Shown here piece after piece: positions 1 through 5,879 of a stretch of DNA of 11,676 nucleotides. The first letter of the stretch is position 1. Each line of letters begins with the position of its first letter. Position numbers and translations under genes: made by a program. A model generated the notes under the pieces. That model was given only the letters and a program-made list of their open reading frames with translations, did no database searches and was not told where the DNA came from. Origin of the DNA: an uncultured Longilinea sp. (GTDB lineage Bacteria > Chloroflexota > Anaerolineae > Anaerolineales > Anaerolineaceae); NCBI GenBank assembly GCA_937863945.1, contig CALMIB010000239.1, positions 1 to 11,676 of the forward strand, read 5' to 3'.

Positions 1-1
1 C

Positions 2-71
2 GGCGCGTATATCGATATAGCTAGGACGCCCGCCAGGGTAATCCAGTTCCCGGGTTTAAATCCCCGCGCCA
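2..71 (+). other. Degenerate tRNA-like sequence (possible tRNA remnant)
   Basis: The ends are complementary: GGCGCG at 2-7 pairs with CGCGCC at 65-70, followed by A at 71 in the discriminator place. A T-arm-like element (GGG, TTTAAAT loop, CCC) lies at 52-64. The stretch at 21-30 resembles the D-arm and anticodon-stem boundary of tRNA-Glu or tRNA-Gly genes. It is not a normal tRNA. Only about 70 nt are present, no anticodon arm of correct size can be folded, the T-stem has three clean pairs, and the T-loop has T instead of C at its third position. A decayed tRNA, a tRNA-end fragment left by integration, or chance are all possible. Confidence 0.3.
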
Positions 72-83
72 ATTCTTTATACT
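55..83 (+). promoter_or_regulatory. Candidate sigma-70-type promoter for the beta-repeat membrane protein
   Basis: TTTAAA (55-60) and TATACT (78-83) are separated by 17 nt. The -10 matches the consensus at 5 of 6 positions and the -35 at about 4 of 6. Transcription would start near 90, giving a leader of about 40 nt. The -35 overlaps the T-loop of the tRNA-like sequence. Confidence 0.4.
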
Positions 84-131
84 TCTAATCAAGAAGGGTT
101 GCAATCTTCCAGCCCTTTGCAGGAGAAAGCC

Positions 132-1130
132 ATGAACGCTCCTGAAAGTCCCCGTCAACGTTCCCTGTTTTGGCCGGTCATCCTGATCGGCATCGGCGTC
201 ATTTTACTGCTCGCCAACCTCAACATCATCACCACCGCCAGCCTGGCCGCGCTCGCCGCGCTGTGGCCGCTGCTGCTGGTGGCGCTCGGCCTCGAAATCC
301 TGTTCGGCCGGCGTTCCACCCTGGCCAGCGGCCTGATTGCCCTCCTGATGGTTGGCGCGGTCATCTTCATCCTGGTGGCCGGGCCAAAAGTGGGCCTCAA
401 CCTGCCCACCGCGCAGGTGATGGAAGAGCAGTTCAGCGAACCGGTCGGCCCGGCCCGCAGAGCGGATGTGCTCATCGACATCTCCTCAGACCCGGTGACG
501 ATTGACGCGCTCTCCGGCAGCGGCGACCTGATCCAGGCGGCCATCACGCACACCGGTGAAATGGAATTCACCGCCAGCGGCAGCAGCGACAAGAGCATCG
601 TGCTGCGCAAACAACCCTCCACGGCCTCCTTCAACTGGAGCTTCAACCTCACCCAACCCACCCGCTGGGATATCGCGCTCAGCCCCCAGGTCCCGCTTGA
701 CCTGACCCTGCAGGGCGGCTCCGGCTCGACCACCGCCGATCTCAGCCGGCTCCAGCTTGAGCGGCTGAATGTGGATGTGGCCTCGGGCAGCTTCGTGCTT
801 GACCTGCCGGACTCCGAGCAGGCCTACGAAGCCGACGTCGAAGGCGGCTCGGGCAGCCTGCGCATCAGCCTGCCGGCGGATACCGATTTGACTCTCAGCG
901 TCACCGGGAACAGCGGCTCGATCAATCTCCAAGTACCGGCCAACGCCGAATACCGCATCGAAGTGCTGGACAGCGGCTCGGGCAGCCTGAGCCTGCCGCG
1001 CGGCATGGATCAGGTGGAAGAGGGCGATGACGACGAAGGCATCTGGGAAACCCCCGGCTATGCCCGCGCTTCCCGGCGCATGTTGATTCGCATCGTCGAT
1101 ATCGGCTCCGGCAGCGTCACCATCGACTAG
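132..1130 (+). CDS. Membrane protein: LiaI/LiaF-like (DUF5668-type) N-terminus plus SGSG beta-repeat ectodomain
   Basis: This 332-residue protein starts at ATG 132, chosen because AGGAG (121-125) sits 6 nt upstream; an in-frame codon at 99 has no such site. Three hydrophobic segments (about 13-33, 37-57 and 64-84) form the N-terminus, in the style of DUF5668 or LiaI/LiaF-like membrane regions. From about 110 the protein is a beta-rich, presumably extracytoplasmic, domain. It carries SGS/GSGS motifs at about 129, 149, 196, 218, 239, 260, 282 and 325, mostly 21-22 residues apart, like the rungs of the toast-rack or DUF4097 (putative adhesin) folds. An acidic loop (about 295-303) interrupts the last rungs. 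Such proteins are often linked to envelope-stress sensing, but no sensor kinase or sigma factor is adjacent, so the role here is unknown. It is a single-gene unit closed by a terminator. Confidence 0.8.
   Translation: MNAPESPRQRSLFWPVILIGIGVILLLANLNIITTASLAALAALWPLLLVALGLEILFGRRSTLASGLIALLMVGAVIFILVAGPKVGLNLPTAQVMEEQFSEPVGPARRADVLIDISSDPVTIDALSGSGDLIQAAITHTGEMEFTASGSSDKSIVLRKQPSTASFNWSFNLTQPTRWDIALSPQVPLDLTLQGGSGSTTADLSRLQLERLNVDVASGSFVLDLPDSEQAYEADVEGGSGSLRISLPADTDLTLSVTGNSGSINLQVPANAEYRIEVLDSGSGSLSLPRGMDQVEEGDDDEGIWETPGYARASRRMLIRIVDIGSGSVTID
845..989 (+). repeat. Short direct repeat inside the beta-repeat gene
   Basis: A 16-nt sequence, CGGCTCGGGCAGCCTG, occurs exactly at 845-860 and again at 974-989. 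Both copies encode the GSGSL core of a beta rung. Related but diverged copies lie near 715 and 1102. They reflect the protein repeat, not a mobile element. Confidence 0.75.
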
Positions 1131-1156
1131 ACCGCGGCAGCCCGCCATTTTGGAAA

Positions 1157-1196
1157 GCATCTGACGCCGGTACGATTTCGGCGTCAGAGCTTTTCT
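1157..1196 (+). terminator. Rho-independent terminator after the beta-repeat gene
   Basis: TCTGACGCC (1160-1168) pairs perfectly with GGCGTCAGA (1180-1188) across an 11-nt loop. Two further pairs form around a bulged A. TTTTCT (1191-1196) follows. Confidence 0.8.
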
Positions 1197-1245
1197 CAAG
1201 ATGGCGCGAGGGGAACCTTTCGGCCCCGATCAGCGTCTAATCACC

Positions 1246-1725
1246 ATGAAAAAGCACACTTTTTTCACCCTGACCATTTTACTGGCCCTGATGGGGGCTG
1301 CGCTTTCTGCCTGCGCGCCCTCAGCTACCCCGTCGCCGGAGGATCCGGTTTCCTCCAGCGACCCCACCGACAGCGCGCCGCCGGCCGACAGCTTAGACCC
1401 ACAGCCCGATGACGATCAGCTTGAAAGAGGCAACGCCTACATCGACTCCACGGAAATTCTCACCCTGGAGAGCTTTCCGCCGCAATTCATGCTGTCCATC
1501 GCGGGCGGAAAACCCACGCCCTGCCACAAACTGCGCGCCGTGATCGGCGAACCCGACGATGCCAATGAAATTCACGTCGAAGTTTACACGCTGGTCCACC
1601 CCGAGGCAATTTGCATTCAAAAGATTGAGAACTTCAACATCAACATCAACCTGGGCGCTTACCCGGCCGGGCAGTACAGGGTATTCGTCAACGGCAGCGA
1701 AATCGGCCAGATCATGGCGCCCTGA
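1246..1725 (+). CDS. Small lipoprotein with a C-terminal beta domain, function unknown
   Basis: The 159-residue product starts at ATG 1246, where a classic lipoprotein signal begins: MKK, a hydrophobic stretch, and the lipobox L20-S21-A22-C23. An upstream in-frame ATG at 1201 would bury this signal. No convincing ribosome binding site precedes the start. Residues 24-60 are a Ser/Pro/Asp-rich flexible linker. Residues about 65-159 form a compact, probably beta-sandwich domain with a cysteine pair (C93 in the PCH motif, C123) that could form a disulfide, and it ends in strands with an NGSEIG turn. I recall similar short lipoproteins of unknown function in Anaerolineae, but cannot name a family. 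It is expected to be anchored on the outer face of the cytoplasmic membrane. It lies between two terminators, so is probably monocistronic. Confidence 0.8.
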   Translation: MKKHTFFTLTILLALMGAALSACAPSATPSPEDPVSSSDPTDSAPPADSLDPQPDDDQLERGNAYIDSTEILTLESFPPQFMLSIAGGKPTPCHKLRAVIGEPDDANEIHVEVYTLVHPEAICIQKIENFNININLGAYPAGQYRVFVNGSEIGQIMAP

Positions 1726-1748
1726 TCGAGCCGACGAATCATGAATTC

Positions 1749-1781
1749 AAAAGCGCGCAACCCTGTGGAATGCGCGCTTTT
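1749..1781. terminator. Bidirectional terminator between the lipoprotein and glycosyltransferase genes
   Basis: AAAAGCGCGCA (1749-1759) pairs perfectly with TGCGCGCTTTT (1771-1781) over an 11-nt loop. The A-run and T-run give a U-tract on either strand. It can therefore end both the rightward lipoprotein transcript and the leftward glycosyltransferase transcript, whose stop is at 1825. Confidence 0.85.
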
Positions 1782-1824
1782 ACTTTAAAAGGATAATTTC
1801 CCATGACCGCCAGGGAACGGCCGG

Positions 1825-3060
1825 CTATCTCTGGCGCAGGATCAGGCTGGTCAGCAGGCGGGCATTCACCTGCGGGTCGAATTCCTGCAAAAGCAATTCG
1901 CGCCCGGCGCGCGCGATGCGGGCTGCCTTGGCCGGCTGGTTGTACACATCGCGGATCCCCGCGGTCAGCGTCGAATGGTCGCCCGGCGGGACAAGAATGC
2001 CGGTCTCAAAATGGCGGATCAATTCGTTGCGGCCGGGCAGGTTGGTCGCCACCACCGGCAGCGAGCAGGCCAGCGCTTCAAACAAAGCCAGCGGCAAAGC
2101 TTCGCGCTCGCCGCGCAGTTGCGGCAATGGATCGATGTAGCAATCAGCCGCGGTCAGGCGCCTGGCGCGCTCCTCTGCCGGCAGATCGCCGGGCAGCTCC
2201 ACCGCGCCGGGAAAACCCATCTGATCGACCCGCTTTTGAAGCGGCTTGCGCAGCCTGCCCTCGCCAATAATCTGCACGTGCAAGGGCAGCCCCTCGTTGA
2301 GCAGTTCCGCGCACGCCTCCAGCAGCAGTTCCAGGCCGTTGTCCGTTTCCAGCGGGCGCGCGCAAACCACCTCGAAGGGCGGCTCGGCGCGCAAAATGCC
2401 CACCCGCGGCGCGTACGCGCCCGCGTCGATGCCGTAATGCACCACCACGGCGCGGTCCGCAGCCCCGTACAGGTTGCCCAGCGTTTCACGCGCCGCCTGG
2501 GTGGCCGGCGCCAGGAATGCCGCGCCTTTCAAGGCCTCCGGAGTCACCTCGTCCCGGTCGGCCAGTTCCGGTCCGTGAACGCGCACGCTGTACGGGATGC
2601 CGGTCAGCCGGTGGATCATCCACCCGGCCAGCGCGGGACGGGTGCCGTATTGGACGTGCAAATGGCCAATGCGTCTAGCGCGCATCTCGGCCGCCAGTCC
2701 GGCGGCCTTTCCGCTGAAAGCGCGCATCTCCAGCATCTTCAGCGGTTGGCCGCGGAAGTTGTTCAGCACCTCTTTACGCACCTGGGCCAGGTTGCCGGGC
2801 AGGCTTTGCAGCGGGTCGCTGGGCGGTTCAAAGCCCGCCAGCCGCGGCGCAGGGCGGGTGCGCTCGCCCACCCCGGCGGCCAAAGCGCGCAGCTCGGCCG
2901 GCAGCGCGGCCATCTGCCGGCTGTCGTAGGCCAGCGCGAAAATGTTCAACTCCCAACCCAGGCGCATCAGCATTTCCATCTCGCGCTGCATCCAGAAATC
3001 CACCGGATCCGGGAAACGCGGCAGCAAAACAGCGAGGCGTGGATAGGGAATGTGCTTCAA
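1825..3060 (-). CDS. Glycosyltransferase family 4-type (GT-B fold)
   Basis: The protein is predicted at 411 residues. The start is ambiguous between two TTG codons (3066 and 3060). I choose 3060 because AGGAG (complement of 3068-3072) lies 7 nt before it but only 1 nt before 3066. The N-terminal Rossmann-like half begins with a hydrophobic strand (LAVLLPRFP) and an FWMQREM segment, and contains HLHVQYG (about 135-141) and VHGPE (about 161-165). The C-terminal half has the donor-binding GT4 features: the IIGEG strand-turn (about 264-268) and the EX7E motif (E320 and E328, in EALPLALFE) followed by ALACSLPVVAT. The family moves a sugar from an activated donor, usually a nucleotide sugar, to an acceptor such as a polysaccharide, lipid or metabolite. 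Neither substrate can be told from sequence. No other polysaccharide genes adjoin it. Length is normal for GT4. Confidence 0.87.
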   Translation of the reverse strand: MKHIPYPRLAVLLPRFPDPVDFWMQREMEMLMRLGWELNIFALAYDSRQMAALPAELRALAAGVGERTRPAPRLAGFEPPSDPLQSLPGNLAQVRKEVLNNFRGQPLKMLEMRAFSGKAAGLAAEMRARRIGHLHVQYGTRPALAGWMIHRLTGIPYSVRVHGPELADRDEVTPEALKGAAFLAPATQAARETLGNLYGAADRAVVVHYGIDAGAYAPRVGILRAEPPFEVVCARPLETDNGLELLLEACAELLNEGLPLHVQIIGEGRLRKPLQKRVDQMGFPGAVELPGDLPAEERARRLTAADCYIDPLPQLRGEREALPLALFEALACSLPVVATNLPGRNELIRHFETGILVPPGDHSTLTAGIRDVYNQPAKAARIARAGRELLLQEFDPQVNARLLTSLILRQR

Positions 3061-3067
3061 GGACAAG

Positions 3068-3072
3068 CTCCT
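3068..3072 (-). promoter_or_regulatory. Ribosome binding site deciding the glycosyltransferase start
   Basis: The minus strand reads AGGAG here. Spacing is 7 nt to the TTG at 3060 but only 1 nt to the TTG at 3066, favouring the downstream TTG. Confidence 0.6.
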
Positions 3073-3150
3073 GTCATAATTTAGCCGGGGGAAAAATAAA
3101 AACAGATTGCCTTTGCATCATTTTAATATCCATTCACCCCCATGTTTTTC

Positions 3151-3156
3151 ATTATA
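3151..3156 (-). promoter_or_regulatory. Candidate -10 element for the glycosyltransferase
   Basis: The minus strand reads TATAAT, a perfect -10 hexamer, about 90 nt before the glycosyltransferase start in an AT-rich intergenic stretch. No good -35 lies 16-18 nt upstream, so this is tentative. Confidence 0.3.
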
Positions 3157-3213
3157 CAAACTTTGACAACAAATATTTTTATGAAAATTGATAGAAATTG
3201 AGTGGTTTTTCCA

Positions 3214-3242
3214 TTGCAGCCAGCGTACGGCTTTGCTACAAT
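3214..3242 (+). promoter_or_regulatory. Candidate promoter for the CBS-domain gene
   Basis: TTGCAG (3214-3219) and TACAAT (3237-3242) are separated by 17 nt. Transcription would start near 3249, leaving a leader of about 40 nt. A perfect TTGACA occurs further upstream at 3163-3168, but lacks a well-spaced -10. Confidence 0.4.
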
Positions 3243-3287
3243 CATTGTAAGCCAAAAATGATGAGCATTCAGCCAAAGGAGGGCCGC

Positions 3288-3716
3288 ATGAATACCATTC
3301 GGCAAATTCTTTTACTCAAAAGAAGTTTTGTGTGGACGGTCAGCCCGGATCAGACCGTGTTCGAGGCTCTGCGCCTGATGGCCGACAAGGATATCGGCGC
3401 GCTGGTGGTGGTGCAGGATGACAAGATTGTCGGCATGCTCTCCGAGCGCGATTATGCCCGCAAAATCATCCTGCTGGGCAAGGCATCCAAGGACACGTTG
3501 GTCAAAGAGATCATGAGCTTCCCGGTCTTCACCATTCATCCCGATCAAACCATCGAGGAAGCCATGGAAATGATGACCCATCACCGCATCCGCCATCTGC
3601 CGGTGGTGGAAGACGACCACCTGATCGGCATGGTTTCCATCGGCGATGCCGTCCGCGATATCATCTACCGGCAGCGCGAAACCATTAAAGAAATGAGCGA
3701 GCGCCTGCGAGGTTAA
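3288..3716 (+). CDS. Stand-alone two-CBS-domain protein (adenosyl-nucleotide sensor type)
   Basis: This 142-residue protein starts at ATG 3288, set by AAAGGAGGG (3275-3283), one of the best ribosome sites in the window. It is essentially a single CBS pair (Bateman module): CBS1 at about 15-63 and CBS2 at about 77-127. Each repeat has the G-x-x-[ST]-x-x-D ligand motif (G49, S52, D55; and G114, S117, D120), and CBS2 has the usual RHLPVV strand (102-107). CBS pairs typically bind AMP, ATP, SAM or similar nucleotides and regulate a partner. Here no catalytic domain is attached and no partner is obvious. The protein is probably cytoplasmic and dimeric. It is divergent from the glycosyltransferase and followed by its own terminator, so the downstream hutU is likely a separate unit. 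Confidence 0.9.
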   Translation: MNTIRQILLLKRSFVWTVSPDQTVFEALRLMADKDIGALVVVQDDKIVGMLSERDYARKIILLGKASKDTLVKEIMSFPVFTIHPDQTIEEAMEMMTHHRIRHLPVVEDDHLIGMVSIGDAVRDIIYRQRETIKEMSERLRG

Positions 3717-3735
3717 TGAATCGGTACTGAAACCC

Positions 3736-3765
3736 AGGCGGCTTCCGGCGGTGGAAGCCGCCTTT
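3736..3765 (+). terminator. Rho-independent terminator after the CBS-domain gene
   Basis: AGGCGGCTTCC (3736-3746) pairs with GGAAGCCGCCT (3753-3763), 11 perfect pairs with a 6-nt loop. Only a short T-run follows (TTT then AGATT), but the stem is strong and sits about 20 nt after the stop. Confidence 0.75.
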
Positions 3766-3768
3766 AGA

Positions 3769-3785
3769 TTCCTGACATTCAGGAA
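3769..3785. repeat. Perfect inverted repeat upstream of hutU (possible operator)
   Basis: TTCCTGA (3769-3775) and TCAGGAA (3779-3785) form a perfect 7-3-7 palindrome just after the CBS terminator and 25 nt before the TATAAT of hutU. It could be a protein-binding site or an extra hairpin of the terminator. Confidence 0.45.
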
Positions 3786-3810
3786 ACCCTGCGAAAATCC
3801 CGCTTCGGTT

Positions 3811-3816
3811 TATAAT
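3811..3816 (+). promoter_or_regulatory. Candidate -10 element for hutU
   Basis: A perfect TATAAT lies 38 nt before the hutU start codon. The -35 position has no good match, which fits an activator-dependent promoter or is simply weak. A start near 3823 would leave a leader of about 32 nt. Confidence 0.4.
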
Positions 3817-3854
3817 CAGGTACGAGGTGTCCCACATCTGATCCGGAGGTTTTC

Positions 3855-5510
3855 ATGTCTGGTCCCCGCCCTGTGCGCGCCCCGCGCGGCACGCAGCTCT
3901 CCTGCAAATCGTGGTTAACCGAAGCAGTTTACCGCATGATCCAGAACAACCTGGACCCGGAAGTCGCTGAACGCCCGGACGACCTGGTGGTGTACGGCGG
4001 CCGCGGCCAGGCCGCGCGCAGTTGGGATGCCTTTGACGCCATCCTCGACAGCCTGCGCAACCTCGAAAACGACGAAACGCTGCTGGTGCAATCCGGCAAG
4101 CCGGTGGCCGTGTTCAAATCCCACGCCGACGCCCCGCGCGTGCTGATCGCCAACTCCAACCTGGTGCCGCATTGGGCCACCTGGAAGGATTTCGACGAAC
4201 TGGCCCAGAAGGGCCTGATCATGTATGGCCAGATGACCGCGGGGTCGTGGATTTACATTGGCACGCAGGGCATCCTGCAGGGCACCTTTGAAACCCTGGC
4301 CTCGCTGGCCGTGCAAAAAGGCTGGCCTTCGCTGAAGGGCAAATTCGTGCTCACCGCCGGCCTGGGCGGCATGGGCGGCGCGCAGCCGCTGGCAATTACA
4401 ATGAACGAAGGCGTGGGCCTGTGCGTGGAAGTGGACCCCGAACGCGCCGAGCGCCGCCGCAAGATCGGCTATGTGGACGTGGTGGTTGACACGCTCGAAG
4501 AGGCCATGACCCTGGTGGAGGAAGCCTGTCGCCGGCAAACGCCGCGTTCGATCGCGCTCATCGGCAACGCCGCCGATATCTACCCTGAACTGGTGCTGCG
4601 TGGCGTGATCCCCGACGTGGTCACCGACCAGACCCCCGCGCACGACCCGCTCTTCTACATTCCCAGCGGTTACAGCGTGCAGCAGGCCGACGAACTGCGC
4701 CAGCGCGACCCGCAGGAATTCGCGCGTCTCGCGCGCCTTTCCATGGCGCGGCACGTGGAGGCCATGCTGGCCTTCCAGAAGGCCGGCGCCGAGGTGTTCG
4801 ATTACGGCAATAACCTACGCCAGCAGGCTTATGACCAGGGCGTCCAGCACGCCTTTGACTTCCCCGGCTTCGTCCCGGCCTACATCCGCCCGCTGTTCTG
4901 CCAGGGCAAGGGCCCGTTCCGCTGGGTGGCACTCTCCGGCGATCCGGAAGACATCTACCGCACCGACGAAGCCATCATGGAACTCTTCCCCGAGGATGAA
5001 CACCTGCACCGCTGGCTGAAGATGGCGCGCGAGCGCGTGCCCTTCCAGGGGCTGCCCTCGCGCATCTGCTGGCTGGGCTACGGCGAGCGCGACCGCGCCG
5101 GGTTGAAATTCAACGAACTGGTGGCAAAGGGCATCGTCAAGGCGCCCATTGTCATCGGCCGCGACCACCTCGATTCCGGCTCGGTGGCTTCGCCCAACCG
5201 CGAGACCGAGGGCATGCGCGACGGCTCGGACGCCATCAGCGACTGGCCGATCCTCAACGCGCTGATCAACGCCGTGGGCGGCGCCACCTGGGTATCCTTC
5301 CATCACGGCGGCGGCGTGGGCATGGGCTACAGCCAGCACGCCGGCATGGTCATCGTCGCCGACGGCACCCCCGCGGCGGCCGTGCGCCTGCAGCGCGTGC
5401 TCACCACCGACCCCGGCATGGGCGTGGTTCGGCATGCCGACGCCGGTTACCCCGAAGCCATCGATTTCGCCCACCGGACGGGCATCCATATTCCCATGCT
5501 CAAGGATTGA
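3855..5510 (+). CDS. hutU: Urocanate hydratase (urocanase, EC 4.2.1.49)
   Basis: HutU converts urocanate to 4-imidazolone-5-propionate with tightly bound NAD+, the second step of histidine degradation. The 551-residue length is normal for the family, which is around 550-560. Visible features in order: YGGRGQAARSW (47-57), the GKPVAVF segment (81-87), NSNLVPHWATW (100-110), YGQMTAGSWIYIG (124-136), the Gly-rich NAD-binding stretch LTAGLGGMGGAQP (166-178), FCQGKGPFRW (348-357), the urocanase signature FQGLPSRICW (397-406) with the expected active-site Cys405, RDHLDSGSVASPNRE (436-450), HHGGGVGMG (483-491) and RHADAGY (526-532). All key blocks are intact. ATG 3855 has GGAGG 5 nt upstream (3845-3849). 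No hutH, hutI or hutG is in the window; the next gene follows after 6 nt. It acts in the cytoplasm. Confidence 0.97.
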   Translation: MSGPRPVRAPRGTQLSCKSWLTEAVYRMIQNNLDPEVAERPDDLVVYGGRGQAARSWDAFDAILDSLRNLENDETLLVQSGKPVAVFKSHADAPRVLIANSNLVPHWATWKDFDELAQKGLIMYGQMTAGSWIYIGTQGILQGTFETLASLAVQKGWPSLKGKFVLTAGLGGMGGAQPLAITMNEGVGLCVEVDPERAERRRKIGYVDVVVDTLEEAMTLVEEACRRQTPRSIALIGNAADIYPELVLRGVIPDVVTDQTPAHDPLFYIPSGYSVQQADELRQRDPQEFARLARLSMARHVEAMLAFQKAGAEVFDYGNNLRQQAYDQGVQHAFDFPGFVPAYIRPLFCQGKGPFRWVALSGDPEDIYRTDEAIMELFPEDEHLHRWLKMARERVPFQGLPSRICWLGYGERDRAGLKFNELVAKGIVKAPIVIGRDHLDSGSVASPNRETEGMRDGSDAISDWPILNALINAVGGATWVSFHHGGGVGMGYSQHAGMVIVADGTPAAAVRLQRVLTTDPGMGVVRHADAGYPEAIDFAHRTGIHIPMLKD

Positions 5511-5516
5511 TCCAAC

Positions 5517-5879
5517 GTGCGCATCGGACGGATCCTCTGGTTTTTCATCAGCATCCTGGCCGGCGTTGCCCTGGGGTTGCTTTACGGCTGGGTGATCAAC
5601 CCGGGCAGCGACATCCAGGCCCCCGCCTCCAGCCTGCGCGCCGACTATCGCGCTGACACGGTGCTGCTGGTGGCCGAAATCTACGCCGCCGAGCAGAACC
5701 CCGCGCAGGCAGTTGAGCGTCTGAAACTGCTGGGCGATGAGGATCCGTTGGCTGTCGTTCAGGGGGCTATCCTGACCGCCCAGGACCTGAATTACCCGGC
5801 GGCCGACATTACCCTGATGGCCAACCTGGCCCAGGCGCTCAGCCTGGCGGTGCCCGCCGCGGGGGCGGCCGCGCCATGA
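5517..5879 (+). CDS. Small membrane-anchored protein, paralogue of the next gene
   Basis: The 120-residue product starts at GTG 5517, only 6 nt after the hutU stop, with AAGGA (5502-5506) upstream inside hutU. One transmembrane helix (about 6-27) is followed by a helical region (about 39-90) with a TPR-like pattern: LVAEIYAAEQNPAQAVERL. The tail is Ala-rich. Its first 80 or so residues align without gaps to the next protein at an offset of 17 residues, with 14 identities in the 39-residue helical stretch (39-77 against 56-94), so the two probably arose by duplication. The stop overlaps the next start in ATGA, implying translational coupling. The helical domain is likely extracytoplasmic. I do not recognise a named family. 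It may be co-transcribed with hutU, although a functional link is not evident. Confidence 0.75.
   Translation: MRIGRILWFFISILAGVALGLLYGWVINPGSDIQAPASSLRADYRADTVLLVAEIYAAEQNPAQAVERLKLLGDEDPLAVVQGAILTAQDLNYPAADITLMANLAQALSLAVPAAGAAAP

Noticed and set aside
486..1199. Minus-strand frame opposite the beta-repeat protein
   Set aside because: Low-complexity Ala/Gly/Val translation, no ribosome site, and antisense to a well-supported gene that ends in a terminator.
1975..3084. Plus-strand open frame of 369 codons opposite the glycosyltransferase
   Set aside because: The minus-strand frame has clear GT4 motifs and a ribosome site. The plus-strand translation is Gln/Arg/His/Ala-rich low-complexity sequence, as expected from the antisense of a GC-rich gene.
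3915..5489. Two long minus-strand frames (279 and 224 codons) opposite hutU
   Set aside because: hutU is certain, and the antisense translations are His/Gly/Ala-rich shadows of it.
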